64,000 nucleotides of DNA, from assembly GCA_033297205.1 (NCBI GenBank), contig MU859069.1, forward strand, positions 62,001-126,000. The letters run 5' to 3'. A program made the position numbers and the translations under genes. Under the pieces are notes generated by a model. It searched no databases. It saw only the letters and a program-made list of their open reading frames with translations, and was not told the DNA's origin. The DNA is from Pseudoneurospora amorphoporcata. Lineage: Eukaryota; Ascomycota; Sordariomycetes; Sordariales; Sordariaceae. This document shows, one piece after another, positions 21,709 through 31,853 of the stretch; the first letter of the stretch is position 1; each line of letters opens with the position of its first letter.

Positions 21709-23967
21709 ATGAGGTTCGCCGACTTGCTAGTAGACCTGGCCGCCGTGGTTAGTGCCTCCCGCTCCGTTGCCGGCAAACACGTTGCACTCCGGGCTAGCCA
21801 GATCGACAGATACAGTAAGACGAGTAGCATTGCTGGTCTTGCCAAGGATCTTGGGAAGGGCAAGCAACAGCACCAGCAGCAGCAATATTACCAACAACAG
21901 ACACCGGAGACGCAACAGCAGGATGTGGTTCAAAGTCAAAGTCAACAACCGGAACAAGGAGTGCGGGTTGGGGAGGTTGTTAGGGTGAAGGAGGAGGTGC
22001 CGGTTCAACAACAACCAGCGCCGGTTGATGCTCAGTCCGAGGTTCCCCCATCACCACCAGCGTCCGAGGCCAAGATGACTGCCGCTGCACCAGAGCCCCC
22101 AAAGTCGACGCCCAAGCCGTTCACCCCTGCGCCGTGGGCAAACAGGAAACCCCTTCCTCAGCCCAGCCCCTTCCCCAAGCCACCAAGGATCGGCGTCAAG
22201 AGCATAATACCGGGACTACCAGCGGACCTGGCAGCATTGAAGGGTGAAGCCAGTGTTGGAGAGGCTGATGTAGATCTCAGCAGCATCTTCATGACGAACA
22301 AGGGCTCCAAGATCCTGGAGGAGTTAAACAAGGAGCCTACGGTTCCCGGAGTTGAGGTCACCCCTGAGCCGGTTCCCGCCGTTGTCCCGGAACCTAAACC
22401 AGTAGAGGAGCAATCAGTCCAGAAGACTGCTGATGAAGAGGTCGAACAGCCCAAGGTTGAGGAAGACAAGTCAACGGTCCCGGAAACCCCGGCTGCTGCC
22501 GTAAAGGCCACACCACCACAAGAACCAAAGACCCCCAAGCTCACGCAAGAGGATGCGGACCTGGTTGCCGAGCTCACAGGGTCTTCTCCTCTCCCAGCCT
22601 CTACCCGCCACGAACTCCGCGAGTCCAAGGTCCCCGCCTCCCGCATCAGCAGACTCTGGAACTACGGCGGTCTCGCCGCCGGAATGATGGCCGGCGCCAT
22701 CGGCGAAGGATTCAGTCGAGCCATCGGCGGCGGCAGTTCCGGCTCCGTCATGCTCAGCCCAGGCAACGTCGAGCGGCTGGTCTCCCGCCTTTCCCGCATG
22801 CGCGGCGCGGCCCTCAAGCTAGGACAAATGATGTCGATCCAAGACTCCAAGATGCTCCCGCCGACGATCCAGGAGGTCTTCCAGCGGGTGCAGGACCGAG
22901 CCGATTACATGCCCGCGTGGCAGCGCGACCGGGTGTTGGTGTCCAACCTGGGCGCCGACTGGCGTTTACTTTTTGACGAGTTCCAAGAGAAACCCATTGC
23001 CGCCGCCTCCATCGGCCAAGTCCACCGCGCCACGCTCAAATCGAACGGCGCCCGCGTGGCCGTCAAGATCCAGTTCCCGGGAGTCGCAGACTCCATCAAC
23101 TCGGACCTCGACAACCTCGCCATCCTGCTGGCCGCCACCAAGCTTTTGCCAAAGGGTCTGTACCTGAACAAAACCATCGACAACGCGCGCACCGAGCTAG
23201 CGTGGGAATGCGATTACTTGCGCGAAGCCGAGTGCGCCGCCCGCTATCGGGAACTCCTCGCCGCCGGCGGACAGGAAGACGCCATCTTTGCCGTCCCGCA
23301 CATCTTCCAGGAAGCCAGCGGCAAACAGGTCCTGACGATGGAGTGGATGGACGGCGTGGGCGTGACGCGCATTGCGGATTTCTCGCAGGAGCAAAAGGAC
23401 TGGATCGGCACGCAGATCTTGAGACTGTGTCTGCGCGAGATCACCGAGTTCAAGTTCATGCAGACGGATCCCAACTGGACGAACTTCCTGTACAACCCGC
23501 AAAAGCAGCGGCTGGAGCTGTTGGACTTTGGCGCCTCGCGCGAGTACCCGGACGAGTTCATTTCCTTGTACATCCGCCTGCTGGAAGCCGCTTCGCGGGG
23601 TGATCGCCCCGCGGTGAAATCCCTCTCGGAAGAACTGGGCTACCTGACGGGTCACGAGAGCAAAGCCATGCTGGAGGCGCATATCACTAGTGTCATCACC
23701 CTCGCTGAGCCGTTCCTCCGAAGCGCGCCGGAGGTGTACGATTTTAGGGACCAGACCATCACGGAGAGAGTGAAGGCGCAGATCCCCGTCATGATTCATG
23801 AGCGGCTGGCGCCGCCGCCCGAGGAGACGTATAGTCTGCATAGGAAGCTCAGCGGGGCTTTCTTGTTGTGTGCGAGGTTGGGAAGCAGGGTTAGGTGTAG
23901 GGAGATGTTTGAGAGGGCTTTGGAGAAGACGGCGTATTTTGGTGGGAATGGGGGGAAGAGGCAGTGA
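21709..23967 (+). CDS. COQ8: Mitochondrial atypical kinase/ATPase COQ8 (ABC1/ADCK family)
   Basis: Coq8 is a matrix-side, inner-membrane-associated UbiB-family ATPase needed to build coenzyme Q and hold the CoQ synthome together. The gene is a single exon of 752 residues, longer than yeast Coq8 because of a Gln/Pro/Val-rich insert at about residues 60-300. Visible motifs: a Gly-rich hydrophobic segment near 320 (GGLAAGMMAGAIGEG), the diagnostic KxGQ motif LKLGQ at about 371, AAASIGQVHRA (the Ala-rich loop) near 431, VAVKIQFPG with the invariant Lys near 452, MQTDPNWTNF near 587 and the metal-binding LLDFG near 604. The conserved kinase-like half is intact. The start follows an A-rich leader; MRFADLLVDLAAVVSASRS is typical of the family N-terminus. 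It is convergent with RRP36. Confidence 0.93.
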   Translation: MRFADLLVDLAAVVSASRSVAGKHVALRASQIDRYSKTSSIAGLAKDLGKGKQQHQQQQYYQQQTPETQQQDVVQSQSQQPEQGVRVGEVVRVKEEVPVQQQPAPVDAQSEVPPSPPASEAKMTAAAPEPPKSTPKPFTPAPWANRKPLPQPSPFPKPPRIGVKSIIPGLPADLAALKGEASVGEADVDLSSIFMTNKGSKILEELNKEPTVPGVEVTPEPVPAVVPEPKPVEEQSVQKTADEEVEQPKVEEDKSTVPETPAAAVKATPPQEPKTPKLTQEDADLVAELTGSSPLPASTRHELRESKVPASRISRLWNYGGLAAGMMAGAIGEGFSRAIGGGSSGSVMLSPGNVERLVSRLSRMRGAALKLGQMMSIQDSKMLPPTIQEVFQRVQDRADYMPAWQRDRVLVSNLGADWRLLFDEFQEKPIAAASIGQVHRATLKSNGARVAVKIQFPGVADSINSDLDNLAILLAATKLLPKGLYLNKTIDNARTELAWECDYLREAECAARYRELLAAGGQEDAIFAVPHIFQEASGKQVLTMEWMDGVGVTRIADFSQEQKDWIGTQILRLCLREITEFKFMQTDPNWTNFLYNPQKQRLELLDFGASREYPDEFISLYIRLLEAASRGDRPAVKSLSEELGYLTGHESKAMLEAHITSVITLAEPFLRSAPEVYDFRDQTITERVKAQIPVMIHERLAPPPEETYSLHRKLSGAFLLCARLGSRVRCREMFERALEKTAYFGGNGGKRQ

Positions 23968-24307
23968 GGAAGTGTATGTGTGAGGTGAGATGTATGTGTG
24001 TATGATATAGTGGGGATAGATTCGGTGGGTTAGATAAAGAGTTTCTGAAGTCTTTCTTGTTCCATGTACATTTCAGCCAAATGTTAGTAAGGGGATTTCC
24101 TCGAGGACTTTCACACCAAGAGCACAGAAGCATAGCCAGCAAGCATCTGCGAGGTGATTGTATAATAGACGTATATATTACCATTCCAATCTTTGGACCG
24201 CCTTTATAACTGATCATGACATATACCTCCAATAAGACCACCCCTAGTTATACCAGTTATACCCCAGTAACATCGACACAAAAACTCCGATGAATACCAC
24301 CCCTTAC
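23968..24307. other. Intergenic region between convergent COQ8 and RRP36
   Basis: 340 bp for two 3' untranslated regions. No other feature seen. Confidence 0.5.
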
Positions 24308-25360
24308 CTATCTATCCTCAGCCGTCCGTCTCGCCAACGGCAACGCCTTCTTCTCCTTACCCGCAATCTTCTTCCTCTTGCGCTCGATCGCCTTGTCGAC
24401 CTGGCTCTTCTTCATGCTCGCGAATTGCTCGACAAGCAACTGCTTCTTCTGCTCGCTCTTCTTGAGGTAGAACGGCGTCTTGCCCTGCTTGATGAGCTCC
24501 TTCTCCTTCTTCTTGTGCTCGCTCAACAGCTCGCGCTCCTTATCCTTCCTGATGCGCGCCTTCTTCTTGCTCTCCATCGACAGCAGCGCCCGCTGCAGCT
24601 CCTCCTTTTCGTGCGCGTCTTTCGTCTTCTTGATGGCGATCCGCAGCTGCTTCATCTCGTCCTCCTGGTAGTCGTCCAAAAAGGAGTAGGCTTTGCGAGC
24701 CTTGATCTCGTCTACCACAGCCCTGCTGCCGCCCGAGATGCTGCCGCCGAGGCCGGGAGGCGCGAAGCGAGGGTCCCGTGCTTTGGGCTTGGCGGGTCCG
24801 TCGTTGTTGGTGAGGAATTCGCGCCGACGAGAGACGGGCTTTTTGGAGGTCATCTCCACTGGCGCGTGCTTGCTGGTGCGGTGGTGCTTCTCGACCTTGG
24901 ATTTCAGGCCCTTTTCGATCTCGGTCTTCCAGTTGGGCTCTTCTTTCTCTTCGTCGTCGGACTCGTCCTCGCCACCCTTACCCTTCTTCTTTTTCTTGAG
25001 GGAGCCGAGAGAAGCTTGGGCTCGGGCGAGGGCACCAAATGAGAGCTGGGCGGCATCTATGCCGGCGCCGCCGTGCTCTGAGGATGCATCGGACGCCTAT
25101 TGTGCATGTTAGTCACAATTTTGATTCTATTTTCCAATTTTTTTTCCCCTTACATCATCACTGCCCTCCTCATCCTCTTCATCATCCTCCTCCTCGGTGT
25201 CGCTGCCTGTGTGGAAGCCGCCACCCTCTTCCTCACTAGGAGCCTCATCTGAGCTCCCCTCCTCCACATCCGAATCGGGCTCGGCTTCAAATCTGGGGCG
25301 AACACGTCTGTTGAGCTTAGCGCCTAGCGTAGGGGGGGCTTTCCGCTTAATCGCAGGCAT
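24308..25360 (-). CDS. RRP36: rRNA biogenesis protein Rrp36
   Basis: Rrp36 is a nucleolar 90S pre-ribosome component required for early cleavages that release 18S rRNA. Exons are 25360-25154 and 25096-24308, with an intron at 25097-25153 (GTAAGG donor, GACTAAC branch, TAG acceptor), giving 331 residues. The N-terminus (MPAIKRKAPPTLGAKLNRRV) is basic and is followed by a long Glu/Asp run, as in other nucleolar proteins. The family core is KARDPRFAPP near residue 190, then KAYSFLDDYQEDEM. A Lys/Glu-rich coiled coil follows, and the frame ends in basic residues. The ATG at 25360 was chosen over an open upstream extension because the conserved basic N-terminus starts there. It is divergent from the FCP1-like gene across 518 bp. 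Confidence 0.92.
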
Positions 25361-25878
25361 TTTGTGCTCTTTTCGTCTTTTGCAAGTTTTGTCCTTACTC
25401 TTCTTGCGGTGACAACTTCTTCCGTTGGAGGTCTTAATTTCATGTGGGAACAATGGCTTGACTGCGCGAACAACGGCAGACGAATGAAAGTTGTATGAGT
25501 GAAGTCAGATGGATATGTGTAATTGGTTGTAGAATTGGCGTTGAAAGTTCTGCCGCCTGCAAGTGAAGTTCCCAAGCCCCGCTTTTAAGGCCGCACGCGA
25601 CACATGATTGGTTTAAAATTCGACCGAAACATTCACCCTTAAAAACCATGAGGCCGGGTGCAGGCGTACAACATCACTGCTTAGAAAAGTGCAACTGCAT
25701 CTCATTGAGCCGTTTGGAGGTCTAGTAACACGGCTTGTTGCATCCTTATCCATTATCGCATTTCATCCCAACAGCTTGCGGCCTACATCTGAACGCGAGC
25801 CGGGTCGATTCCAGACGATTGGAGCCAAGTGGTCCGTAGCGGCACATTTTACACCGGCCTCGCCTTTTCATCTCGAGA
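25361..25878. promoter_or_regulatory. Bidirectional promoter region, RRP36 (-) and FCP1-like gene (+)
   Basis: 518 bp between two divergent start codons. No TATA box or other site could be assigned with confidence. Confidence 0.45.
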
Positions 25879-27918
25879 ATGATAAACAAGTTACGAATAT
25901 TCAAGACACCAGGTCGCTTCCGTCTCACAACAGGCTGTCAGCTGTTTCCTACTTCGACATTTTTGCTTTACTCGCCTCGGAACAAATTTTTCAACGCAAC
26001 CAAAACCTTCTTATCCAGCCAACCTTCGGCGAGGTGCATCCAGACGGCGAAAGACCGTTTTGAGGCGGATAAATTGTGCTCTGAACTTGGTATACAAAAT
26101 CTCGCTGGGAAGGAAACAGCCGCAATCAACGAGACATCGCCACGCTTCTCAGAACGGCCTCACCAGGCGGCAGGAAACCAGGGCAGAGTGTCGTCCGCTG
26201 GAAAGGGTCAAAGGGCGAACCTGAACTGGAACAAAAAGCAGGAGCAGAGGAAGTGGCAAAGGCAAACCCAGCAGCAGGGCAAACCACAACGACAGCAGCA
26301 ACGGCCTCACGACCAACTTCCGGCACAAGCACAACAACAAACAGTGGACCAGATGAATCCCAATCACTTCGGCTACCAGTCGGGTTACCCGCCGATATAC
26401 CAGGGGGGGTTTGTTGACCAACGACAGCAGCAGCAATCACAACAACATCAAGACCAACAGTGGTTTCCTCCGCAGCAAGCGCAATGTGGGATGGGGTATG
26501 CACCGCCCCCAGGTGTCGGTTATGGCTTCGTCCCTCCTGCTCCTCTCAACACCTTCCCCTCAGGAATGACCATGCCACATTGGCAACAACCCCCGCCGCC
26601 GTTCTATTCGGGAGCAGGAAGACGAGCTTTCAATACCAACACCAACAACACCCCTCAACTTCTTCAAGCCGCCCCTGATTACTATCGTCCTAGGTCACCT
26701 ATTGGCAACTCACAAGGAGGGCAATACAACAACTACAACAATTCTCGCCCAGAACCAGACTATTATCGCCCCAGGAGTCCCGGATCCTACTCAGGAGGAC
26801 GACGATACAACAACAATACTGGCCCAGACTCTTATCGCACCGGACCATACTCACGAGGAGGACAATACAGCAACTACAACAATTCTCGCCCAGTACCAGA
26901 CTATCATCGCCCCAGGAGTCCTAGACCCAATCACTCACGAGAGTACAGCACCGGAGGACAATACCGCAACATCAGCTACAGCCAGCAGCAGCAGCAACGA
27001 CCCCCCACCCGCACCCGCAACGCTTCCAAACCCCCCAAGCTCAACAAGAAGGCCAAAGCCCGCGAAGCAGCCGCCCGCGAAGCATTGTCCCAAGCCCAAG
27101 CCCAAGCCGGACAACGCCCCAGCATGATGCCCACATCCCTATTCAACCAGCCAGGCGACATCCCCCGCGAAGCAAGCGACCCCATCGTCCCCCCCTCGCG
27201 CGCCTCAGGTGGCATCCCCAAACCAAGCCAAGACTACCTAGGTCGAGCTTCTTTCCCGCCTCGCACCGTCCTTGAGGGCGAGGCACCGCGTCCGATGCTA
27301 GTAGTAATCGACTTGAACGGCACTCTGTTACACCGGCCGAGCCGGAGGCGCCCCTCTAACTTCGTCGTGCGCCCCTTCGCCAATGACTTTCTGCGGTACT
27401 GCCTCGAACATTTCAGCGTGGTGATCTGGTCGTCAGCACGCCCCGTGAATGTGGATCTGATGTGCAAGCAGCTGTTGACTGCGGAGCAGTTGGATCAAGT
27501 GGTGGCGATTTGGGGGAGGGACAAGTTCGGGCTGACGGAGGCGGACTATAACGCGCGGGTGCAGTGCTATAAGCGGTTGACGATGCTGTGGGGGGATGCG
27601 ACGGTGCGGGCGGCGAACACGAACGGAGAGGCGTGGGATCAGGGCAACACGGTGCTGATTGATGATAGTGCGGAGAAGGCGAGGAGCGAGCCGTATAACT
27701 GCATTACGCTGCCGGAATTTGTGGGGGACTTGGGCGAGAAGCCCCAGGTGCTGCCGATGGTGCTTGAATATCTTGACACTCTAGCCCACCAGGAGGATAT
27801 CAGCAGATATATCCGGGTGAAGCCGTTCGATGTCAACGTGGATAGCAAGGCTGTAACTGGAGACGAGGGCGTTGATCTCGCTTCTCCTCCTGCGGCGCAA
27901 GCTGAAGGTTCAGGGTAG
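25879..27918 (+). CDS. FCP1/NIF-homology HAD-domain protein with long disordered N-terminus
   Basis: A single-exon frame of 679 residues. The first 60 are basic, Phe/Ser/Thr-rich and poor in acidic residues (MINKLRIFKTPGRFRLTTG), possibly a mitochondrial presequence. Residues 100-400 are Gln/Asn/Tyr/Arg-rich, with four imperfect repeats around PDYYRPRSP separated by GGQYNNYNN-like segments, then an Ala/Lys stretch. The C-terminal FCP1-homology domain spans about 470-640. Its first motif reads VVIDLNGTLL: Asp478 is present, but the position of the usual second Asp (480) is Asn. Motif two is VVIWSSARP and motif three is VLIDDSAEKA. Known FCP1-like proteins dephosphorylate Ser/Thr or, as in Tim50, have lost activity. 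The D-to-N change leaves catalysis uncertain. The presequence plus FCP1 fold recalls Tim50, but no clear membrane segment precedes the domain, so I do not assign it. Confidence 0.8.
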   Translation: MINKLRIFKTPGRFRLTTGCQLFPTSTFLLYSPRNKFFNATKTFLSSQPSARCIQTAKDRFEADKLCSELGIQNLAGKETAAINETSPRFSERPHQAAGNQGRVSSAGKGQRANLNWNKKQEQRKWQRQTQQQGKPQRQQQRPHDQLPAQAQQQTVDQMNPNHFGYQSGYPPIYQGGFVDQRQQQQSQQHQDQQWFPPQQAQCGMGYAPPPGVGYGFVPPAPLNTFPSGMTMPHWQQPPPPFYSGAGRRAFNTNTNNTPQLLQAAPDYYRPRSPIGNSQGGQYNNYNNSRPEPDYYRPRSPGSYSGGRRYNNNTGPDSYRTGPYSRGGQYSNYNNSRPVPDYHRPRSPRPNHSREYSTGGQYRNISYSQQQQQRPPTRTRNASKPPKLNKKAKAREAAAREALSQAQAQAGQRPSMMPTSLFNQPGDIPREASDPIVPPSRASGGIPKPSQDYLGRASFPPRTVLEGEAPRPMLVVIDLNGTLLHRPSRRRPSNFVVRPFANDFLRYCLEHFSVVIWSSARPVNVDLMCKQLLTAEQLDQVVAIWGRDKFGLTEADYNARVQCYKRLTMLWGDATVRAANTNGEAWDQGNTVLIDDSAEKARSEPYNCITLPEFVGDLGEKPQVLPMVLEYLDTLAHQEDISRYIRVKPFDVNVDSKAVTGDEGVDLASPPAAQAEGSG

Positions 27919-28320
27919 AGAATCGGGAAAAATGAGATCGGAGTTGTCGGTTGGACATGATGATACCCGATGGACTCGTTAGAGCGGATACAACTTTGAC
28001 ATGTGGATAGTTTTGAAGAAACATACATGGTTTACCTCACTTGGTTTTGCATTTGCATGAAGGGGATAATTGCAATTGGCCATGAAAACAACTTTTATCG
28101 GAGATTGCAACTAGGTACTAGCATTTACTGTAGACTCATTCATCGGCGACGACTATCCATCAGCGAGCGATACACATGAGCTCATGAGGAAAGGGGCAAA
28201 AATGGCTGGTCCATAAAAACCCATCAATATTTGTTCATCAAGTCATCATAAAATCCCGTAGTCTAGTAAATTCCCGTTGGTATAACCTCCTTCCTTAAAT
28301 TAATTTGTTCGTGGTATCGT
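27919..28320. other. Intergenic region between convergent FCP1-like gene and eEF1B-gamma
   Basis: 402 bp with the two 3' untranslated regions. No gene recognised. Confidence 0.5.
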
Positions 28321-29974
28321 TTATTTGAAGACCTTGCCGGAAGCGTGGGGGTACTCCTTGCCGTTGACAAGGGCGGGCTTGTCCCAGGACCACTCAGCCT
28401 CAACGAAAGCGCGATCCTCAGGGTTCTGGGGGTCGAGCTTGGTGAACTCGTAGCTCTCATAATCGGGAGCGACGTCGAAGACAGGCTTCCAGTCATCGCC
28501 ACGGATGACGAAGGCACCCTGGATGATAGAGTCATTGTTGGCGCCGTAGACGGAGGCGCAGCCGAAGAGGTACTTGCGAGAAGCCTCAAGACGGTTGTTG
28601 AAGCCACCGATGAGGTTGTTGGACATGAAGGTCATGGTGAGCTCATCGTTGTACTTGTAGTTGACCTTCCAGATGGAGTACTCAGTGAAGGGAACGTTCT
28701 CCCAGAACCACTTGAGGGCCTCGGGGGTGTCAACGTTGGAGTACTGACGCTTCCACTCATCGAGAGGGAAAGAAGCGCGGGGAAGAGCCTCAAGGGGGTG
28801 CTTGGGCTTGGGGGCCTCCTCCTCAGCGGCAGCGGCGGGAGCAGCGGCGGGCTTGGGGGCGGCAGCGGGCTTGGGAGCCTCAGCCTTCTTGGGGGCGACG
28901 TTGGTCAACTTGGGGGTGTCAAGGAGAGCGAAGGGAGCGGCAACGGCGGAGTAGATAGGCTGGTTGTAGACAGTCTCGTACCAACGGGTGACGTTGGGGT
29001 ACTCGGCGCGCCAGGCCTTGTCGAAGAAGAACTCGAAGCCGCGGGCAATGATGCCAGTGCAGAAGAGATCGGCAAGGGTGATGCGCTCGCCAACAAGGAA
29101 GGTGTTGTTCTTGAGGTGGGCCTCAGCAACGGAGACGGCCTTGAGGGTAGCCGCCTCAGCCTCCTCAACAGCCTTCTTGTTGTAGGTGCCCCTGCCAAGA
29201 AGAGGGAGGTACCAGGCACCGAGGCGGGGGAGGACCTCGGAGTTGAAGAAAGAGAGCCACTTCAGGATGGAGGCATAGCTGGGAAACGAGTTAGCAACTT
29301 GTTTTGAAGGACAAGGCGGATGAGAATCAACCTACTCCTGCTTGGTCTTGCCGAGGAGAGTGGTCTTCTCGTTCTGGGAAGCAACTGTTGTCCGTTAGCC
29401 ATGACTGTCCAGCAAGATATGTGGCAAATGAAAGAGGACAAAGAGTGAGCTCGACAATCAGAAGTTAGAACCAAGTCAACACCGTATTTCAGATAGGGAT
29501 AACTGTTTGAAAAAAATGTCTCGGTCATCAGGTCGAAAGGGGGAAGAGGTTGTGCGCTAGCACATCACCAGAGGATATCTGGCGCAATGTGTGTTGCGTG
29601 TTTCAAAGTGCGGGGCAGGCAGGGCAGTCTTGCTTGACGCCCAACATGTTCTATCAACGTACCATAGATGGCGATGGCAATGCACTCGAAAAGAGCGTAG
29701 CCGTCGGCACCGACGAAGGTGGGGACCTTGCCGAGAGGGTTGAGCTGCAGGTACTCCTCGGTGAGAGCATTGAGGTCGACCTTGACGATCTCAATGTCGA
29801 GGTTGTTGGCCTTCGCGACGGCCAAGATGGCCGTGGAGCGGGGGTTCGCCTGTTGAGCAGATTCTGTTAGAATGTCGGCGCTCGTCCGCAGGCGCCCGCC
29901 GTGTCAAGACGAGCGCCGCAATCTATTAGTTCTGCTCATCTTACCTGGTAGGTGTAAAGCTTTCCGAAAGCCAT
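28321..29974 (-). CDS. Translation elongation factor 1B gamma subunit
   Basis: eEF1B-gamma is the structural subunit of the nucleotide-exchange complex that recharges eEF1A with GTP. Exons are 29974-29945, 29849-29663, 29384-29336 and 29278-28321 (introns of 95, 278 and 57 nt), giving 407 residues, normal for the family. The third donor is GTAGGT: using it joins KTKQ to DYASILKWLSFF and avoids an in-frame stop, so it is well constrained. Residues 1 to about 215 form a glutathione-transferase-like domain (LNPLGKVPTFV; ITLADLF). An Ala/Pro/Lys linker follows near 225-255, then the EF1G C-terminal domain (SFPLDEWKRQYSN; GCASVYGANNDSIIQGAFV). Codon use is strongly C-ending, as expected for high expression. 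The first exon has only ten codons. It is divergent from the uS9m gene. Confidence 0.95.
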
Positions 29975-30757
29975 CTTTGATAATTGGTCAATGATGAAGG
30001 AAAGATGGGTTTTGGGGAAGAGGAGGGGTGACGAGAAAGCAAATAAAAGGGAGCTGTGCGATGGGAGGAAGAGACAGAGGAAATTTTATCTGTGGTGGGG
30101 CATGCGGCCAGTGGCGGGGAAATTCGCTGCTCGGGCAGCCTGCAGCTGCGTTGCTTCCCCTCACAACGTCAGATAGCATAGCAGCGCTGGAACTGGACAG
30201 AATGCATGAGACGGGAGCTCACTAGCCGCCCGCCGGCCCGTCGGCGGCTGTGGAAGGCTGAGATGGCAGTCTGCTTTCGGCCAGCGATTCACCAATACCG
30301 CTGTCTGTGCTTTCAGTTCCGGTTTTTGTTGGCTGCCAGACTTCCCGGGAAAGAAGGTGCCGGGCATGTTTCCTTATCTGCCTGCCGGGCGAAACCGAAG
30401 GTACCCCCGCATAGATAGCGGTCGCGTGGAGGGGAAGGTAAGACCGTAAGCCAAGTGACAGGTGCCAGTGAGTGCTGAAGTGGGAAGCATGGGTGGTCCG
30501 AGCTCCGGTTTCCGGTGTGGAAAAAATCCTCTTGCGAATTGTTCCGCCGCAGGACGCCCACGACGCGCGCAGACGGGACCCGGAGTCCGGACCTGATTGA
30601 CCAACTACCCGCACTGGACCTGCCCTCGTCTCCGACAGCCCCCAACCGAAGATACCCATCGGCGAGCCGACCGCACCTCGACCCCCCGATCCCACTCCTC
30701 TCCCGATCCAGTAGCCCCCGGGGCCCGATAATGTCCGAGAGGTGAACAGCCGCTTAA
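29975..30757. promoter_or_regulatory. Bidirectional promoter region, eEF1B-gamma (-) and uS9m (+)
   Basis: 783 bp separating two divergent translation genes, one cytosolic and one mitochondrial. The uS9m-proximal part is C-rich. No specific factor site is assigned. Confidence 0.45.
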
Positions 30758-31853
30758 ATGATGGCATCTCTTAGACATAGCATTACCAACGCTCTTCGGA
30801 GCTCCCGCCAGGCCTGCTCCAAGTCGGCGCAATGGCAGCAGTCGCTTGACCAGCAGTTCGGCGCTTTGCGCATCAGCTCGAGGTCCCTGTCCACCTTCGC
30901 CAACGAATCCAACCCGAACGTAGATGGCCAATTCATCGCCGCCCCTGCGCTCAGCATAGACCACTTCAAACTCCATCCCCATGCCCGTGCCGTCCCCATT
31001 TCGCCCTCGTACTTCACCCGGACGCCCCGGTTCTACGACAATTATCTCTCCCTAGAAAGGCTCATGGAGGAGTACGAGGACCTTCCTGTCATCCCCGCGA
31101 CCGCCGTCGAGCGCGTGGCCTGGAAGACGCTCGACGACATCAGGCAAGAGCTCGGCGAGCAGGTCAAGGCGTCCGAGTTCGCAAGGTGTCTGACTCTCAT
31201 CAAGCGGCTCAACTCGATCCACCCCGACCTCAAGCCACAAGAGATCAAGGATGTGCTCGACAGCTTCAAGCGCAACGTGCAACCCTACACAAACGTCGCC
31301 AAGCCGATCCCGATCGACCAGTATGGCCGCGCCTGCGGCGTCGGCAGGAGAAAGGCCTCGAGTGCCCGGGCGTTCGTGGTGGAGGGTACCGGCGAAGTTC
31401 TGGTCAACGGCAAGACCCTGGCCGATTACTTTGGGCGGGTTCACGATCGCGAGAGCGCCGTCTGGGCTCTGCGCGCGACAAATCGCATCGACAAGTACAA
31501 CGTCTGGATCAAGGTGGAGGGTGGTGGTACCACGGGTCAGGCGGAGGCCATTACGCTGGCTATCGCCAAGGCCTTGTTGGCTCATGAGCCTGCTCTGAAG
31601 CCGGCATTAAGAAGGGGTAAGCTTCGCACCACTATCTCACGCACATCTTGGCTTTCTGTTATGATTATGCCTCGCCATACGGGCTTTTTTGTTTGCGGTA
31701 TGGCGGTAGGTAGGGATGTGTGCACCTTTGCTAACAAGTTCCCTCTTTCCTCTTGCTATAGCCGGATGTGTCACACGCGACCCAAGGAAGGTCGAAAGAA
31801 AGAAGCACGGCCATCTCAAGGCCAGAAAGATGCCTACCTGGGTCAAGAGATAG
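30758..31853 (+). CDS. MRPS9: Mitochondrial small-subunit ribosomal protein uS9m
   Basis: uS9m is a component of the mitochondrial small ribosomal subunit whose C-terminal tail reaches the P-site tRNA. Exons are 30758-31616 and 31762-31853, with an intron at 31617-31761 (GTAAGC donor, TAG acceptor), giving 316 residues. The N-terminus is a presequence (Arg, Ser and Ala, no acidic residues for over 30 positions). A mitochondria-specific extension follows. The S9 domain starts near residue 189 with CGVGRRKASSARAFV and contains VLVNGKTLADYF. The second exon supplies the invariant end, which reads RAGCVTRDPRKVERKKHG and finishes in a basic tail ending in Lys-Arg; reading on into the intron would lose it. 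Two consecutive ATGs at 30758 and 30761 leave the start uncertain by one residue. Confidence 0.94.

Noticed and set aside
24290..25042. 250-codon plus-strand frame rich in Leu
   Set aside because: It is the antisense shadow of the Lys/Glu-rich RRP36 coding sequence.
28345..29307. 320-codon open frame on the plus strand
   Set aside because: It lies antisense to eEF1B-gamma. Strong C-ending codon bias on the minus strand removes stops from this frame, and its Val/Gly/Leu-rich product has no features.
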